Source: a virus
DNA length: 33,306 nt
IMG/VR virus record: IMGVR_UViG_3300025141_000409
Location: 1-33,306 of that record
Direction: 5' to 3' (one strand)
Made by a program: the position numbers and the translations under genes. The first letter of the stretch is position 1. The number at the start of each line of letters is the position of its first letter. The notes under the pieces are model-generated. The model searched no databases and was not told the origin of the DNA. It saw only the letters and a program-made list of their open reading frames with translations. This document shows positions 24,094-32,752 of the stretch, in pieces.

Positions 24094-25956
24094 TTATTCT
24101 GGAAATGTAGCGCCAGTTGGTTGTAATGTAAAGTCAAGAACAATAAACTCTGCAGTTCTTGTAGGTTGAATGAATATTTGACCATATAATACATTCCTAT
24201 CAACTAAATCTGGTGTATTATTTGAAGCATCCATAACAACCCTAAACGCTGTCAATCCACTATTTGATTGAACTTGTTCAAGATACGGATTTACAATATT
24301 CAGAAATCTATTTCGTGTACCAGAATTATTCTGTTCAAACACAAGAAATCTTGATGTACTTGCAATAAATTTCTTAACTTTAATCATTAATCGTCTTATA
24401 TTAATTCTATCAAGTGCTGATGCTTTTTTCTGTAAAGTTTTTTGTCCCCACACAACTACACCTTGACCTGGAAATGTAGCTATCGGATTAACATTTGAAT
24501 CATATAATGTATCACGATTAGCGTGTGTTAATTTTCGTTCCGCCTGAATAGCCACATCAATTCCACCACGATTCAAACCTGCTGGGGCGAACCATGGATG
24601 AGCAACCTTGTCATTAAACGCATATATTCCAGGTATAACAACAGATGGTGGTACCCATACATTTCTACCCAATGATACATCAGCAACTTGAACCCAAGGC
24701 CAATACACAGCGGCATAATTTGAATCTCGTGTTTCTGCTTGTGTTGCAGCTGCAGATAACCCACCACCATACAATACTGGATCTGTTACATAAAAAGCAT
24801 CTCCCCTATCTTCACATATATCTATAGCTTTTGTAGCTATCTCTGTATGATTACTTTCCTTTGAAATAATACCAGGAGTAATTAATAGATTAAAATCATA
24901 TTCATCTTGATTATTTAATAATGCTAACGTATCCAAGTATCTTTGTTTAGATGAAGTGGAAGATGTTCTTCCAAGTGCTAATCCCTGTGCATTTGTATTT
25001 GATATATCACTATAAAATTTCATCGGATGGCCATAATCATCTTCAACTTGTTGATAACCACTACCACCAACTCCACCACCAAATGAACCACTTTGTAATT
25101 GAGGTATAGAAGCTGAAAGTGTATTATCTCTTATATTACCATTTTCATCAAGATAAGTAGGTGTTGGTTTTAACACTTCAACACGAATATATTTAGATTT
25201 ATTTGGATATGAACCACTTGGTTGTATGTAAACATCTGTAGTTCCTGCACCTCTAAACGTATTAACTTGATCACCTATCACTTTTGCAACATAATTTGGT
25301 GAATTTGGATCAAGATTAACATTACTCCAAGTTTCAAGTGTCTGTTTACGTTTAGTTACATCATCCCCTCGTCTAACTAACAAAGTAAATGTACCTTTCT
25401 TTGGATTAGATGAAGCTATTTCCCATCTTAAATTATCAATTGATCCAGAATTTAATAAACCCTTAGATTTATGTGAATTTAATGATGCGCTACTATTCAT
25501 AACTCTACCTTCTCCAAGAGTATAAATTCTTAAAGATGCACTGTCCTGATTTAAATTAGCTTTTTGTGCTAAATTAGGAAATGGATAACCTCCTCCAGAA
25601 CCTGTATATATTGTTCCAGCATCATTTAATGCTCCACTTTGGAAAACACTCGCCGATGCAAAGGAATAGGCACCTTCTGGGATTCTTACAACGGTCAATT
25701 TTGCACCGTGTTTTAAATATTGTCGGGCCGCTATAGATGTTAAAAATGTATAATTTGCAGAACCACTTTCAAATTTTTCTCCAAATTTTATTTGAAATTC
25801 ACTAAAAGAATTGACCACAGTTGGATTCATAAATGTTCCTTTTACTGTTGGTCCTATAATAACAGCACCGATTTCACCTATCGCTGCTGGTAAAAATGTT
25901 TGATCTATTTCATTGGTAAATACACCTGGACTGATGATTTTTTCACTTGATGGCAT
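24094..25956 (-). CDS. 18: tail sheath protein gp18
   Basis: 620 residues against 659 in T4. The N-terminus SPGVFTNEIDQTFLPAAIGEIGAVIIGPTVKG is the sheath handshake region. The middle (60-330) is the protease-resistant, surface-facing part with Gly/Ser-rich loops. The C-terminal domain (about 340-620) has the conserved VWVPPSVVIPGIYAFND, HPWFAPAGLNRG and RLMIKVKKFIASTSRFLVFE segments. The contracting sheath drives the tube through the envelope. The gene begins at ATG 25956 with AGGAGAA upstream. It has a long AT-rich leader (25957-26086) with promoter-like boxes. Confidence 0.95.
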   Translation of the reverse strand: MPSSEKIISPGVFTNEIDQTFLPAAIGEIGAVIIGPTVKGTFMNPTVVNSFSEFQIKFGEKFESGSANYTFLTSIAARQYLKHGAKLTVVRIPEGAYSFASASVFQSGALNDAGTIYTGSGGGYPFPNLAQKANLNQDSASLRIYTLGEGRVMNSSASLNSHKSKGLLNSGSIDNLRWEIASSNPKKGTFTLLVRRGDDVTKRKQTLETWSNVNLDPNSPNYVAKVIGDQVNTFRGAGTTDVYIQPSGSYPNKSKYIRVEVLKPTPTYLDENGNIRDNTLSASIPQLQSGSFGGGVGGSGYQQVEDDYGHPMKFYSDISNTNAQGLALGRTSSTSSKQRYLDTLALLNNQDEYDFNLLITPGIISKESNHTEIATKAIDICEDRGDAFYVTDPVLYGGGLSAAATQAETRDSNYAAVYWPWVQVADVSLGRNVWVPPSVVIPGIYAFNDKVAHPWFAPAGLNRGGIDVAIQAERKLTHANRDTLYDSNVNPIATFPGQGVVVWGQKTLQKKASALDRINIRRLMIKVKKFIASTSRFLVFEQNNSGTRNRFLNIVNPYLEQVQSNSGLTAFRVVMDASNNTPDLVDRNVLYGQIFIQPTRTAEFIVLDFTLQPTGATFPE

Positions 25957-26032
25957 CTAATTTCTCCTATATTTTCTGCTCGTAAAGGTTGGATAACATA
26001 TATATTTCTAATATAAAAATAATAATTTTAAT

Positions 26033-26076
26033 CATATATAAATATATGATATTTTTTGAAAACAAATATATTTATA
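26033..26076 (-). promoter_or_regulatory. candidate late promoter region for gp18
   Basis: The 130-base gap before gp18 holds two candidate elements. On the minus strand TATAAATA at 26076-26069 is an exact match to the T4 late promoter box. The repeated AT-rich motif copy (plus CATATATAAATAT, 26033-26045) follows. Which one is used cannot be told from sequence. The gap 25957-26086 has no convincing gene. Confidence 0.5.
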
Positions 26077-26086
26077 GTATTTGTGT

Positions 26087-26395
26087 CTATTTATTTAAAG
26101 AATATTCTCCAGTTTGTGGATTTAAACTTCCAGGTCCATATTTTTTTTGTATTTCTTCAACAAACTCTCGTTCTTCTTCTTGAACCTTTTTAAATCTTTG
26201 CTCTATTTCAGTTTGTGCTTTATCCATTGCTTCAAATTGTTGTTCAGCTCTAACCCTCATTATAGATATATTACCAAACGATTGTTGTATTTCAAAATAA
26301 TCCTTTTGAAATTTTTCTACTTTTTCAAGTTCTTCTTTATCGAACTTTGAAGCTTTTTCATATTTTTCTACTATTTTTGATTCTTTTTCTGGCAT
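26087..26395 (-). CDS. coiled-coil protein, 102 residues, unknown
   Basis: Highly charged (Glu/Lys/Gln), with heptad-like spacing over about residues 5-88 and an end GPGSLNPQTGEYSLNK that looks like a short folded tip. The ATG follows AGGAGG, 20 bases after a TATAAATA box. It lies between the tail terminator gp15 and the sheath gp18. Its place suggests a tail-assembly or virion protein. No family recognised. Confidence 0.75.
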   Translation of the reverse strand: MPEKESKIVEKYEKASKFDKEELEKVEKFQKDYFEIQQSFGNISIMRVRAEQQFEAMDKAQTEIEQRFKKVQEEEREFVEEIQKKYGPGSLNPQTGEYSLNK

Positions 26396-26414
26396 TTGTA
26401 ACCTCCTATTATTT

Positions 26415-26422
26415 TATTTATA
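26415..26422 (-). promoter_or_regulatory. T4-type late promoter box
   Basis: Minus-strand TATAAATA, an exact match to the T4 late consensus, 20 bases before the ATG at 26395. Transcription starting just after it would give a short leader holding AGGAGG. Well placed for a late gene. Confidence 0.55.
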
Positions 26423-26440
26423 TATAAGTATATACAAAAA

Positions 26441-27310
26441 CTACTTTCCCACCTGGAAATCTGTCGCGTCTCCCTCAAAACCAAATACTACTTTATTAGG
26501 AGTTATTACTTTTTTAACTTGTGTTATTTTATTTGTAACAACTGAATTGGTTTCTTCTGGTAATAAATAAGCTTTAGTTATCATTGAAAAATTTGATTTA
26601 ACAAACCTTTCTGAATCTATATTCATTTCCGATGCATCACTTATTGATTCTGTATTACATAAAAACTTATAATCTGTCGAATTACCCCAATAACTATTAT
26701 TTTGTTCAATAAATGATTCTACCAAAAAATTCATTTGTTCCATATAATTGGTCCATAAAATAAAATCATAATTAATAGTTACAAAATTTGGCATTGTGGT
26801 AACAATATTTTCAACTAATGGATTAATATTAGATTGAATAGTAAATCTTGTATATTGATTCTTATCAGACCATTTAGATGAACGTATAACTTGTACATGT
26901 TCTCTTTTAACATCATGTTCAAAACCTTGTGGTAATTCCATATTTTTTTCTACAGATGTTCTCTTCAACATAATCAATGGTAATATTATAATGCCATTTT
27001 TATCTCTCATCACACCACGTTTTCTAACCGCTTTCCATCTTTCTTCATTACCATACATCACATTAACTTTAACCATCTCATTAGCTTCTTTTACCATAGG
27101 TCTCATTATTTCTTTAACGTGTGACAAAATAGAAGAATCTACATCTTTAAGAGTTATTGCATAATTTTCAGATAAATTACCACCATTTACCACCAAACTA
27201 CTTCTATCGTTACCTCCTCTAGATTTTAAACCTTTTGTAGATACTTGTTTTGCTCTATTTATATTTTCCTTTGATACAACTTGTTTATTTGTTATTGGTA
27301 CTACAGCCAT
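26441..27310 (-). CDS. 15: tail terminator / sheath stabiliser gp15
   Basis: 289 residues (T4 gp15 272). The centre has INYDFILWTNYMEQMNFLVESF (about 178-199), the characteristic gp15/gp3 tail-completion segment, preceded by YTRFTIQSNINPLVENIV. It caps the tail tube and sheath before head joining (family knowledge). The start overlaps the upstream stop (TAATG). Its place before sheath and tube matches T4 order apart from missing gp16/gp17, which must lie elsewhere. Confidence 0.83.
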   Translation of the reverse strand: MAVVPITNKQVVSKENINRAKQVSTKGLKSRGGNDRSSLVVNGGNLSENYAITLKDVDSSILSHVKEIMRPMVKEANEMVKVNVMYGNEERWKAVRKRGVMRDKNGIIILPLIMLKRTSVEKNMELPQGFEHDVKREHVQVIRSSKWSDKNQYTRFTIQSNINPLVENIVTTMPNFVTINYDFILWTNYMEQMNFLVESFIEQNNSYWGNSTDYKFLCNTESISDASEMNIDSERFVKSNFSMITKAYLLPEETNSVVTNKITQVKKVITPNKVVFGFEGDATDFQVGK

Positions 27311-27720
27311 TATCTTTTATTCCTATTTTGTTTATTATACATTTTTTTATGTCTCAATGCTTTAAGTTTATTTTTCTTATTATGAACCTTTCCTTTAAAT
27401 TCTTGTGATTTTACAGCGTTTTGATCAACCATTGCGATAGATATTTCTCTCTCAATATCTACCTCTATTGGTTTAATACCTGTTTGACTATCTGTTCCAA
27501 CATTGTCTAGTTTATTTAATATTTTACCCATCATCTGTTCCATCTGAAGATTACCATTTGGTTCTGGTATATAAGTATGTTTTTTTTCACCATACATATC
27601 TTCTTCAACTACATTTTCATTTACCTCTTCTTTCTTTTCTTTTTTAAGCAGAGGTTTGTAATTTGGACTCGTTATATCAAACTTTGTAATCTTTTTCTCA
27701 AATATTTGTTTAACCGCCAT
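27310..27720 (-). CDS. hypothetical basic protein, 136 residues
   Basis: Lys-rich at both ends (KPLLKKEKKEE; NKKNKLKALRHKKMYNKQNRNKR), with a middle containing MEQMMGKILNKLDN and a strand-like IEVDIEREISIAM. No Cys and no membrane segment. Joined to its neighbours by one-base TAATG overlaps on both sides, so it belongs to the neck operon. The very basic C-terminus could contact DNA at the portal-neck channel (inference). No family recognised. Confidence 0.75.
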   Translation of the reverse strand: MAVKQIFEKKITKFDITSPNYKPLLKKEKKEEVNENVVEEDMYGEKKHTYIPEPNGNLQMEQMMGKILNKLDNVGTDSQTGIKPIEVDIEREISIAMVDQNAVKSQEFKGKVHNKKNKLKALRHKKMYNKQNRNKR

Positions 27721-28187
27721 TATCTTGGTCTCTCTTCAATTTGTAAATTTGATAATCTTATTCTATGAGCATTAGCTTTAATTTGATGTCTAAATCCTTC
27801 ATGTCCTGCGATTAATTGTGGTTCAACTATAGAATTCATTTCCCAGTAATGTCCATTCCAATCCACTATATCACCAATTTCTGGATAGAAATTAGCTTCT
27901 GATAATGTTGTTCTATGAAAATACATTTCAATTGATGTATTTAAATCAGCACCAAATTCATCTTGTAATGTTTCTGGTTCATTATATAATATCAAACAAT
28001 TTACTCTAAAGCCTTTATCATAATATTTTGTTGTTGATTCTCCATAAAGATTTTCTTCTGTATCTTCAACCGATATTTTATATATATCTACCGACTGACC
28101 AACAATATCGTCTATAAGTTCCTCATTGAGAACATCAATCAAGTTGATTTCCTTTTGAGTAATAAAAAATGGTCTATTTTCCGCCAT
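27720..28187 (-). CDS. 14: neck / head completion protein (gp14-like)
   Basis: 155 residues with a beta-rich pattern: VDIYKISVEDTEENLYGEST, then FRVNCLILYNEPETL, then YPEIGDIVDWNGHYWEMNSI and a final HQIKANAHRIRLSNL. The LYGEST / IGDIVDW pattern is typical of the T4-like neck proteins that close the head and contact the tail. T4 gp14 is larger (256), so this is the core only. It lies between the larger neck gene and the basic 136-residue gene, as in T4-like 13-14-15 order. Confidence 0.65.
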   Translation of the reverse strand: MAENRPFFITQKEINLIDVLNEELIDDIVGQSVDIYKISVEDTEENLYGESTTKYYDKGFRVNCLILYNEPETLQDEFGADLNTSIEMYFHRTTLSEANFYPEIGDIVDWNGHYWEMNSIVEPQLIAGHEGFRHQIKANAHRIRLSNLQIEERPR

Positions 28188-28191
28188 TATA

Positions 28192-29433
28192 TTATCCTAT
28201 ATAAATTTCAAGAGGAGCTTTATTCAAAACCTGTTGATTTGCTTCAGCTTCCTCCGCTTCTGCCTTTGATTTTTCAGTTAATGAAACTGTTTCAAGAAAT
28301 TCTTTTATTTCATCAAGAAGTAATGTCTTTTCTTCTCTACCTTCTGCTTTTAATGACTCACCATCCATAGTCACTTCACCGTTTGGTAATGGTAATGAAG
28401 CATATTTACTTCTGATTATTCCAAGTAATTCTTTTGATAAAGATAGTGTAAATTTTCGTATCCACTGTCTTCCACTTGAATTTATCTCTTCATACGTAAT
28501 AAACTTATATGGAACATTACTTGGGTCAGTTACTTTATTCTGTGTAAAGTTTCTTGTTGTTGATTTTAAATCTTCTCTTAAAAAATAAGAAAACCATACC
28601 TTATCACCAGCATCCGCATCTTTTGGTCTAGGAAATATCCTTATTTTATTATTTATCAATTCAAATGAATATGCAGATTTTCTAATTCTATCATTCGTTT
28701 CTATGGCTTGTGCTCTTGCTATATCATAAGATATAGGTCTTAATATAAATGAAACCGCTGGTGCAACATTTCCCATTCCAAATGCATCTAACATCTGTCT
28801 TTGTTCAAACGAACCAGCAAATGGATCATAAAATCGTGTTATAGCTGCTGGTCCTTGTTGAAATACCCTTTGTATTTCAAGTCTATCACCTGTTTTTTCA
28901 AGTTTTCCTACACTTTCTAAATCATATTCCTGTTGACTTCCTGTTAATGTTATAGAACCACTATACATTTCAATATCACCACCGACATTAGCAGCTTCAC
29001 CATATTGTTCTGATAAAAATACAGATATTCCCATATTTGGGTGTGGTGTTTGAATACTTCCTGTTCCCATTGATGATGAACCATTGTTTCCCCAATTAGA
29101 CCCAGATAATTTATTATCCGAACCGTAAGAGTTCCACATCCAATTTTTTATATTGTAATTATTTATATGAGTTGAATACTCTGATACTGCTTCTTCGAAA
29201 CACGCCCAAATTGAACCACTATTAAATTCCAGTTGCATGATAGGATGACCTAATCTACGAGCTGTCCACTTACATACATTAATACTTTCACTTACAAATG
29301 ACGCATCGTTATCATATGTTCCATATGGTGTTGGGCCACTACCAGTGGGTGGAGTATTATTAATCTTCAAAGCTAATGATGCTGAAAAAGAAGCTACTGT
29401 TGGGTCTTGATATGTATAAGAAAATTTTGACAC
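28192..29433 (-). CDS. 13: neck protein (gp13-like), GTG start
   Basis: 413 residues. The start codon is GTG at 29433 (ribosome site GGAGA 7 nt upstream). The N-terminal half has VCKWTARRLGHPIMQLEFNSGSIWACFEEAVSEYSTHIN, a pattern typical of head-tail adaptor/neck proteins. The middle carries NGSSSMGTGSIQTP (flexible). The C-terminal part has KVWFSYFLRE and an alpha-helical Glu/Ala-rich tail before LEIYIG. By position (after gp23, before gp14-like and gp15) it corresponds to T4 gp13, but the similarity is by context more than motif. Confidence 0.6.
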   Translation of the reverse strand: MSKFSYTYQDPTVASFSASLALKINNTPPTGSGPTPYGTYDNDASFVSESINVCKWTARRLGHPIMQLEFNSGSIWACFEEAVSEYSTHINNYNIKNWMWNSYGSDNKLSGSNWGNNGSSSMGTGSIQTPHPNMGISVFLSEQYGEAANVGGDIEMYSGSITLTGSQQEYDLESVGKLEKTGDRLEIQRVFQQGPAAITRFYDPFAGSFEQRQMLDAFGMGNVAPAVSFILRPISYDIARAQAIETNDRIRKSAYSFELINNKIRIFPRPKDADAGDKVWFSYFLREDLKSTTRNFTQNKVTDPSNVPYKFITYEEINSSGRQWIRKFTLSLSKELLGIIRSKYASLPLPNGEVTMDGESLKAEGREEKTLLLDEIKEFLETVSLTEKSKAEAEEAEANQQVLNKAPLEIYIG

Positions 29434-29465
29434 TATAATTTCTCCATTAAAATGATATTATTCAT

Positions 29466-29478
29466 CATATATAAATAT
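29466..29478 (-). promoter_or_regulatory. repeated AT-rich motif, copy before neck operon
   Basis: Plus CATATATAAATAT, 33 bases upstream of the GTG at 29433 and just after the terminator at 29490-29518 in transcription order. That is the expected place for a new promoter restarting transcription of the neck-tail operon. Confidence 0.5.
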
Positions 29479-29489
29479 TAAGAAGAAAC

Positions 29490-29518
29490 AAAAAAGGGAT
29501 AGAATTAACTATCCCTTT
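29490..29518 (-). terminator. Rho-independent terminator after the head genes
   Basis: On the minus strand AAAGGGATAG-TTAATT-CTATCCCTTT is a perfect 10-bp stem with a 6-nt loop, followed directly by a run of T (29495-29490). It lies after the 87-residue gene and before the neck operon, separating head and neck-tail transcription units. Confidence 0.85.
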
Positions 29519-29546
29519 AAGTTGTTTTTAAAACATTTTTAAGATT

Positions 29547-29810
29547 TTATTTTTTAACACATAATATTAAAAAATCATCCACACCAGCTGCATTAGCGGC
29601 GGTTAAACATGTACTACTAGTAACAAATAATTGTCCTGAAGAAGCACCAGCGTTACCACCTGTGGATGCGCCTGAACCACTAGCTATGTATCCATCTTTG
29701 TTGAGAAAATCACCTATTGGAGCTGTCCAAGCAGCTTCTGCGGCGACTCTATCTTTCTCATCAAGATGATACGTTAAACCTTCAAATGTTATTGTTTTTT
29801 TCACTGCCAT
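29547..29810 (-). CDS. small hypothetical protein after gp23, 87 residues
   Basis: Begins AVKKTITFEGLTYHLDEKD, has a Gly/Ser/Ala-rich middle (IASGSGASTGGNAGASSG) and an end DDFLILCVKK. Predicted beta strands at both ends with a flexible link. The ATG follows AGGAGAA. Being in the strong gp23 transcript, it could be abundant, perhaps a virion decoration or accessory protein (inference). No family recognised. Confidence 0.7.
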   Translation of the reverse strand: MAVKKTITFEGLTYHLDEKDRVAAEAAWTAPIGDFLNKDGYIASGSGASTGGNAGASSGQLFVTSSTCLTAANAAGVDDFLILCVKK

Positions 29811-29844
29811 TTTATTTCTCCTAATTTGACATTAAGTTAAGTAT

Positions 29845-29868
29845 GGAGACTGAAATAAATCAGTCTCC
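29845..29868 (-). promoter_or_regulatory. hairpin between gp23 and the next gene
   Basis: GGAGACTGA-(6 nt)-TCAGTCTCC is a perfect 9-bp stem with a 6-nt loop, 16 bases after the gp23 stop. No T-run follows on the minus strand, so it is more likely an mRNA-stabilising or partial attenuation hairpin than a true terminator. Confidence 0.65.
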
Positions 29869-29883
29869 ACACAATCACATTAT

Positions 29884-31551
29884 TTACAGAAGGTTCAAGT
29901 CACCTATATGTATCTTAGCATAAAACTCTGGTCTAATCATCTTCTTAGCGTAACGAGTCATCACACCTTTACGTGGAGTAAAATCAGATGGATCGTACAC
30001 AAGAGGAGTCATAATCAGTGGTACATATGGAGCATAAACAGCACCGGTTTCAAGGAAGTTACTTCCTCTAAAACCAACTAAAATAGTATTTTCAGTCATA
30101 TAAGGATTCTTATAAACTGTAAACCTACTATCTACAGATCCTATTTTTGATACACCCATTGCGAACTGTTGAACACTTGCATCACCACCAGGACTTGAAT
30201 TATATCCAGGTAAAGATTCAAGTATAGTTGATACTTTAGGACTACACACAACAAAATTAGCTCCACCACGTAGAGTCAATTTATGTATTTCATTAGAAAC
30301 TTTTTGAACCTTAGCAACAAGTGTCTGCCACCATTCAAATCTAGTTCCAGTGAATGTTGTATTCTTAAATGATTGTGAATTTGAATCATAGTCATTACCT
30401 TGTCTAGCTGACCAATAATCAACTGTCACTGCATCATTTATCAACATGTCAAGGATTTCTAAATCAATTTCCATTGATATATAATCGGATAACATTGATG
30501 TTAATTCAGCTTCAGCATCAACACTATGATAAGCGTTAAGGTCTTGAGCTAATTCAGGTGTCCATACTGCTTTCAACTTACGAGTTTTAGCAACAATAGC
30601 TGCACTTCTTAATTGAAGATCAATTTCAGGTATTGCTAATGAATCCTGAGTAGCGTTACCACCAGTATCTTCAAAGTCACCTCTATCTGATGCAAGATTA
30701 TTGATTATAGGATTAACAGTTGCTGATCCAGATACAGTAGCCAGACCATTTGAAGATGATACAATCATAGTGAGTGTACCATTTGAGATTGATCTGTATT
30801 GTGCTAGTTCACCCTTCATCGTATGTGCAAATCCGTTTTCATTCGCGTCTGTACTAGCCGAACAAACCCAACCTCTAATAGCTTGAGTATCTAGTTGAGT
30901 TCTATTGTCCAATACATTTGTTGAAGTAACTTTATAAAGTCCTCCATTACCAACTTTAATTGAACTTGCTGATTGTTCATTATCAAAGTTAATATCTTTC
31001 ATTGATACAGCTGCACTACTTGCAGTAAATTCTGCTGTTTGTTGTGAACCAGTACCAACAGTATAACCATATCTGCCTGCACCATAAAATCCAGTTTCAC
31101 CAAACGGTGCTTCTGAACCAGATGGTGTTTTAGGACCAGTTTTACCATGTATTGATTCACCTTGATTCATACCTAATCTAGTATTACCAAACTTAAAGTC
31201 AAGATAAAATACTAGACCAGAAGGTAGATTCATAGGTTGAACTGACACAAATTCCTGAGCTACAATCTCACCAAAGATTCTACGAACCAATGGAAGAGCA
31301 ACACCAGACCACTCTTCAGAATTTGCAGCTAATGACGCACCACCGGCACGACCACTAGTCGCTGAATTCTCTGAAATTAACTGTCGTGCTTGGTTTTCAA
31401 GTAGGACAGCCATTCCACTTTTTTGAAAATCCTCATTTAAACCATCAAGAAGACCTGTTTTATCCCATTTATTAACGAGAGCTTTAGCTTCTTCATGCTG
31501 TTTTTTATGAGGGGATGCACCTAATAATGCATCATTTATATAATTTCCCAT
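29884..31551 (-). CDS. 23: major capsid protein gp23
   Basis: 555 residues (T4 521). N-terminal ALVNKWDKTGLLDGL, then LLENQARQLISENSAT. T4 prohead protease cuts after (I/L)xE, and ISE at residues 59-61 is in the right place, so a mature form probably starts at Asn62. After that, WSGVALPLVRRIFGEIVAQEFVSVQPMNLPSGLVFYLDF is the hallmark T4-like capsid segment. The C-terminal part has KKMIRPEFYAKIHIGDLNLL. It makes the hexameric capsomers. The ATG follows AGGAGAA; upstream is the scaffold gene. No separate gp24 vertex protein is seen nearby. Confidence 0.96.
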   Translation of the reverse strand: MGNYINDALLGASPHKKQHEEAKALVNKWDKTGLLDGLNEDFQKSGMAVLLENQARQLISENSATSGRAGGASLAANSEEWSGVALPLVRRIFGEIVAQEFVSVQPMNLPSGLVFYLDFKFGNTRLGMNQGESIHGKTGPKTPSGSEAPFGETGFYGAGRYGYTVGTGSQQTAEFTASSAAVSMKDINFDNEQSASSIKVGNGGLYKVTSTNVLDNRTQLDTQAIRGWVCSASTDANENGFAHTMKGELAQYRSISNGTLTMIVSSSNGLATVSGSATVNPIINNLASDRGDFEDTGGNATQDSLAIPEIDLQLRSAAIVAKTRKLKAVWTPELAQDLNAYHSVDAEAELTSMLSDYISMEIDLEILDMLINDAVTVDYWSARQGNDYDSNSQSFKNTTFTGTRFEWWQTLVAKVQKVSNEIHKLTLRGGANFVVCSPKVSTILESLPGYNSSPGGDASVQQFAMGVSKIGSVDSRFTVYKNPYMTENTILVGFRGSNFLETGAVYAPYVPLIMTPLVYDPSDFTPRKGVMTRYAKKMIRPEFYAKIHIGDLNLL

Positions 31552-31578
31552 TTTTATATTCTCCTAAAAAATTATAAG

Positions 31579-32640
31579 TTATAAAATTCCAGCAAGTTTT
31601 CTAAATCGGTCAGCAACATTTTCCTCTTCGGTTATAATTTTCCGTTTTGGTTTAGTTGAACCTGATTTAGAGCTTGCGGACTCTTTAATTGAATGTTTTC
31701 TTGTAATTGAACCATTATCACCGAACTGTTCAGCAAGTGTAGAATAAACAAGTTTAATCTCTCTTGTTGATTGTGCTCTGTCAAAAGTTTCAACTACCTT
31801 TAATTTCTGACCATTATCCAAGTTAAATTCCTTGAATAACTTATTTGTAAATAGAAGTTTAGCATTCAGTATGTTGACTTCATGAAGTTTGTCTTTCAAG
31901 AAAGTTACTGCTTCTTTATATTCACCTAATTCAGCTTTGATTTCGTCAATTTCATCAGACTTATCTTCATCAACTTCTTCATCAACTGTTTCATCTTCTT
32001 CTTTTTCAAATAAAGCTTCATCAATTTCATATTCTTTGTCATTAGACTTTTCATCTTCATTGACTTCTTCTTCATTTTCAGTTTTATCAGACTCTTCAAC
32101 AGTTTCTTCCTCAGTTGGTTTTTCTTCTTCAGAAAGTTCATCTTCAAGTTCACGAATTATAGCTTCAAGATCAAGATCACTAATATCTTCAGCGGTAACA
32201 TCTTCTTCAAATTCATCTTCTTCGGAAACTACAGGTGCATATTTAACACCATCGATTTCGATAATTTTAGATTCGTCAACTTCAGGTTCTTCTTCATCAC
32301 CAAATTCTTCTTCGTCACCAAATTCTTCTTCATCATCACCACCAACATTTATATCAACATCATCTTCATGATAAGTTTCTTCAGGTTCTTCTTCAGGAAC
32401 TTCCTCTTCACCACCGAATTCATCTTCTTCACCACCGAATTCATCTTCTTCACCACCGAATTCATCTTCTTCACCACCTTCTTCATCTTCAAACTCATCG
32501 TCATCTTCACGAAGTTTAGCAGCTAACATAGATTTCAGTTGAGGTGTAAATGCTTCTTCTAACGCCATCTTAGCATTTTGTAAAGCTGTTTCACGAACTG
32601 CTTTAGCGTCTGCTATGGCTTCTTTTAATAAATCACCCAT
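31579..32640 (-). CDS. 22: prohead core scaffold protein gp22-like
   Basis: 353 residues, extremely acidic. The N-terminal helix (1-45) precedes a Glu/Asp-rich stretch (46-230) with three tandem GGEEDEF units and FGDEEE repeats. The folded C-terminal part (about 240-353) has YKEAVTFLKDKLHEVNILNAKLL, KLFKEFNLDNGQKLKVVETFDRA and a basic segment SGSTKPKRKII. The last two fit marine T4-like gp22 relatives. Scaffold fills the prohead and is degraded by the phage protease before packaging (family knowledge). Longer and more acidic than T4 gp22 (269). The ATG follows GAGGAG. No protease gp21 is in the window; it would be expected upstream. Confidence 0.85.
   Translation of the reverse strand: MGDLLKEAIADAKAVRETALQNAKMALEEAFTPQLKSMLAAKLREDDDEFEDEEGGEEDEFGGEEDEFGGEEDEFGGEEEVPEEEPEETYHEDDVDINVGGDDEEEFGDEEEFGDEEEPEVDESKIIEIDGVKYAPVVSEEDEFEEDVTAEDISDLDLEAIIRELEDELSEEEKPTEEETVEESDKTENEEEVNEDEKSNDKEYEIDEALFEKEEDETVDEEVDEDKSDEIDEIKAELGEYKEAVTFLKDKLHEVNILNAKLLFTNKLFKEFNLDNGQKLKVVETFDRAQSTREIKLVYSTLAEQFGDNGSITRKHSIKESASSKSGSTKPKRKIITEEENVADRFRKLAGIL
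32407..32478 (-). repeat. 21-base tandem repeat in the scaffold gene
   Basis: Three perfect copies of a 21-base unit (32407-32427, 32428-32448, 32449-32469) plus a 9-base partial copy, encoding repeated Gly-Gly-Glu-Glu-Asp-Glu-Phe. Perfect identity at the DNA level indicates recent expansion by slippage. A similar shorter repeat (FGDEEE units) lies at about 32290-32330. Confidence 0.9.
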
Positions 32641-32673
32641 GATTTATCTCCTCAATATTATTTCATTTTGGAA

Positions 32674-32702
32674 TATAGTTATTAGGAACTATAATAATAG
32701 TT
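32674..32702 (-). promoter_or_regulatory. competing hairpins in the scaffold gene leader
   Basis: The middle block (plus 32687-32692 AACTAT) can pair either with ATAGTT on one side (32697-32702, loop AATA) or with TATAGTT on the other (32674-32680, 7 bp using AACTATA, loop ATTAGG). The two hairpins exclude each other. They lie 35-60 bases before the scaffold ATG. The region is very A/T-rich, so this may be chance. Confidence 0.35.
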
Positions 32703-32717
32703 AATGGGAATGTTTAG

Positions 32718-32752
32718 ACACCGTATATCCCTCCCAATACGGTGTATTTATA
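32718..32752 (-). promoter_or_regulatory. late promoter box overlapping a strong hairpin
   Basis: Minus-strand TATAAATA (32752-32745) is an exact T4 late promoter match, about 105 bases before the scaffold ATG. Its end overlaps a 9-bp inverted repeat ACACCGTAT / ATACGGTGT (32718-32726, 32737-32745) with a purine-rich GGGAGGG loop on the minus strand. RNA started at this box would lack the full 5' arm, so only read-through RNA from the bS21 gene could fold the hairpin. A copy of the AT-rich repeated motif (32763-32773) lies just upstream. Confidence 0.55.

Noticed and set aside
31889-32371. 160-codon Ser-rich frame on the plus strand
   Set aside because: It is the reverse of the Glu/Asp-rich scaffold gene; Ser runs arise from GAA/GAT read backwards, and there is no ribosome site.
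32407-32478. CRISPR-like repeat array
   Set aside because: The units are directly adjacent without spacers and lie in frame inside a coding region.
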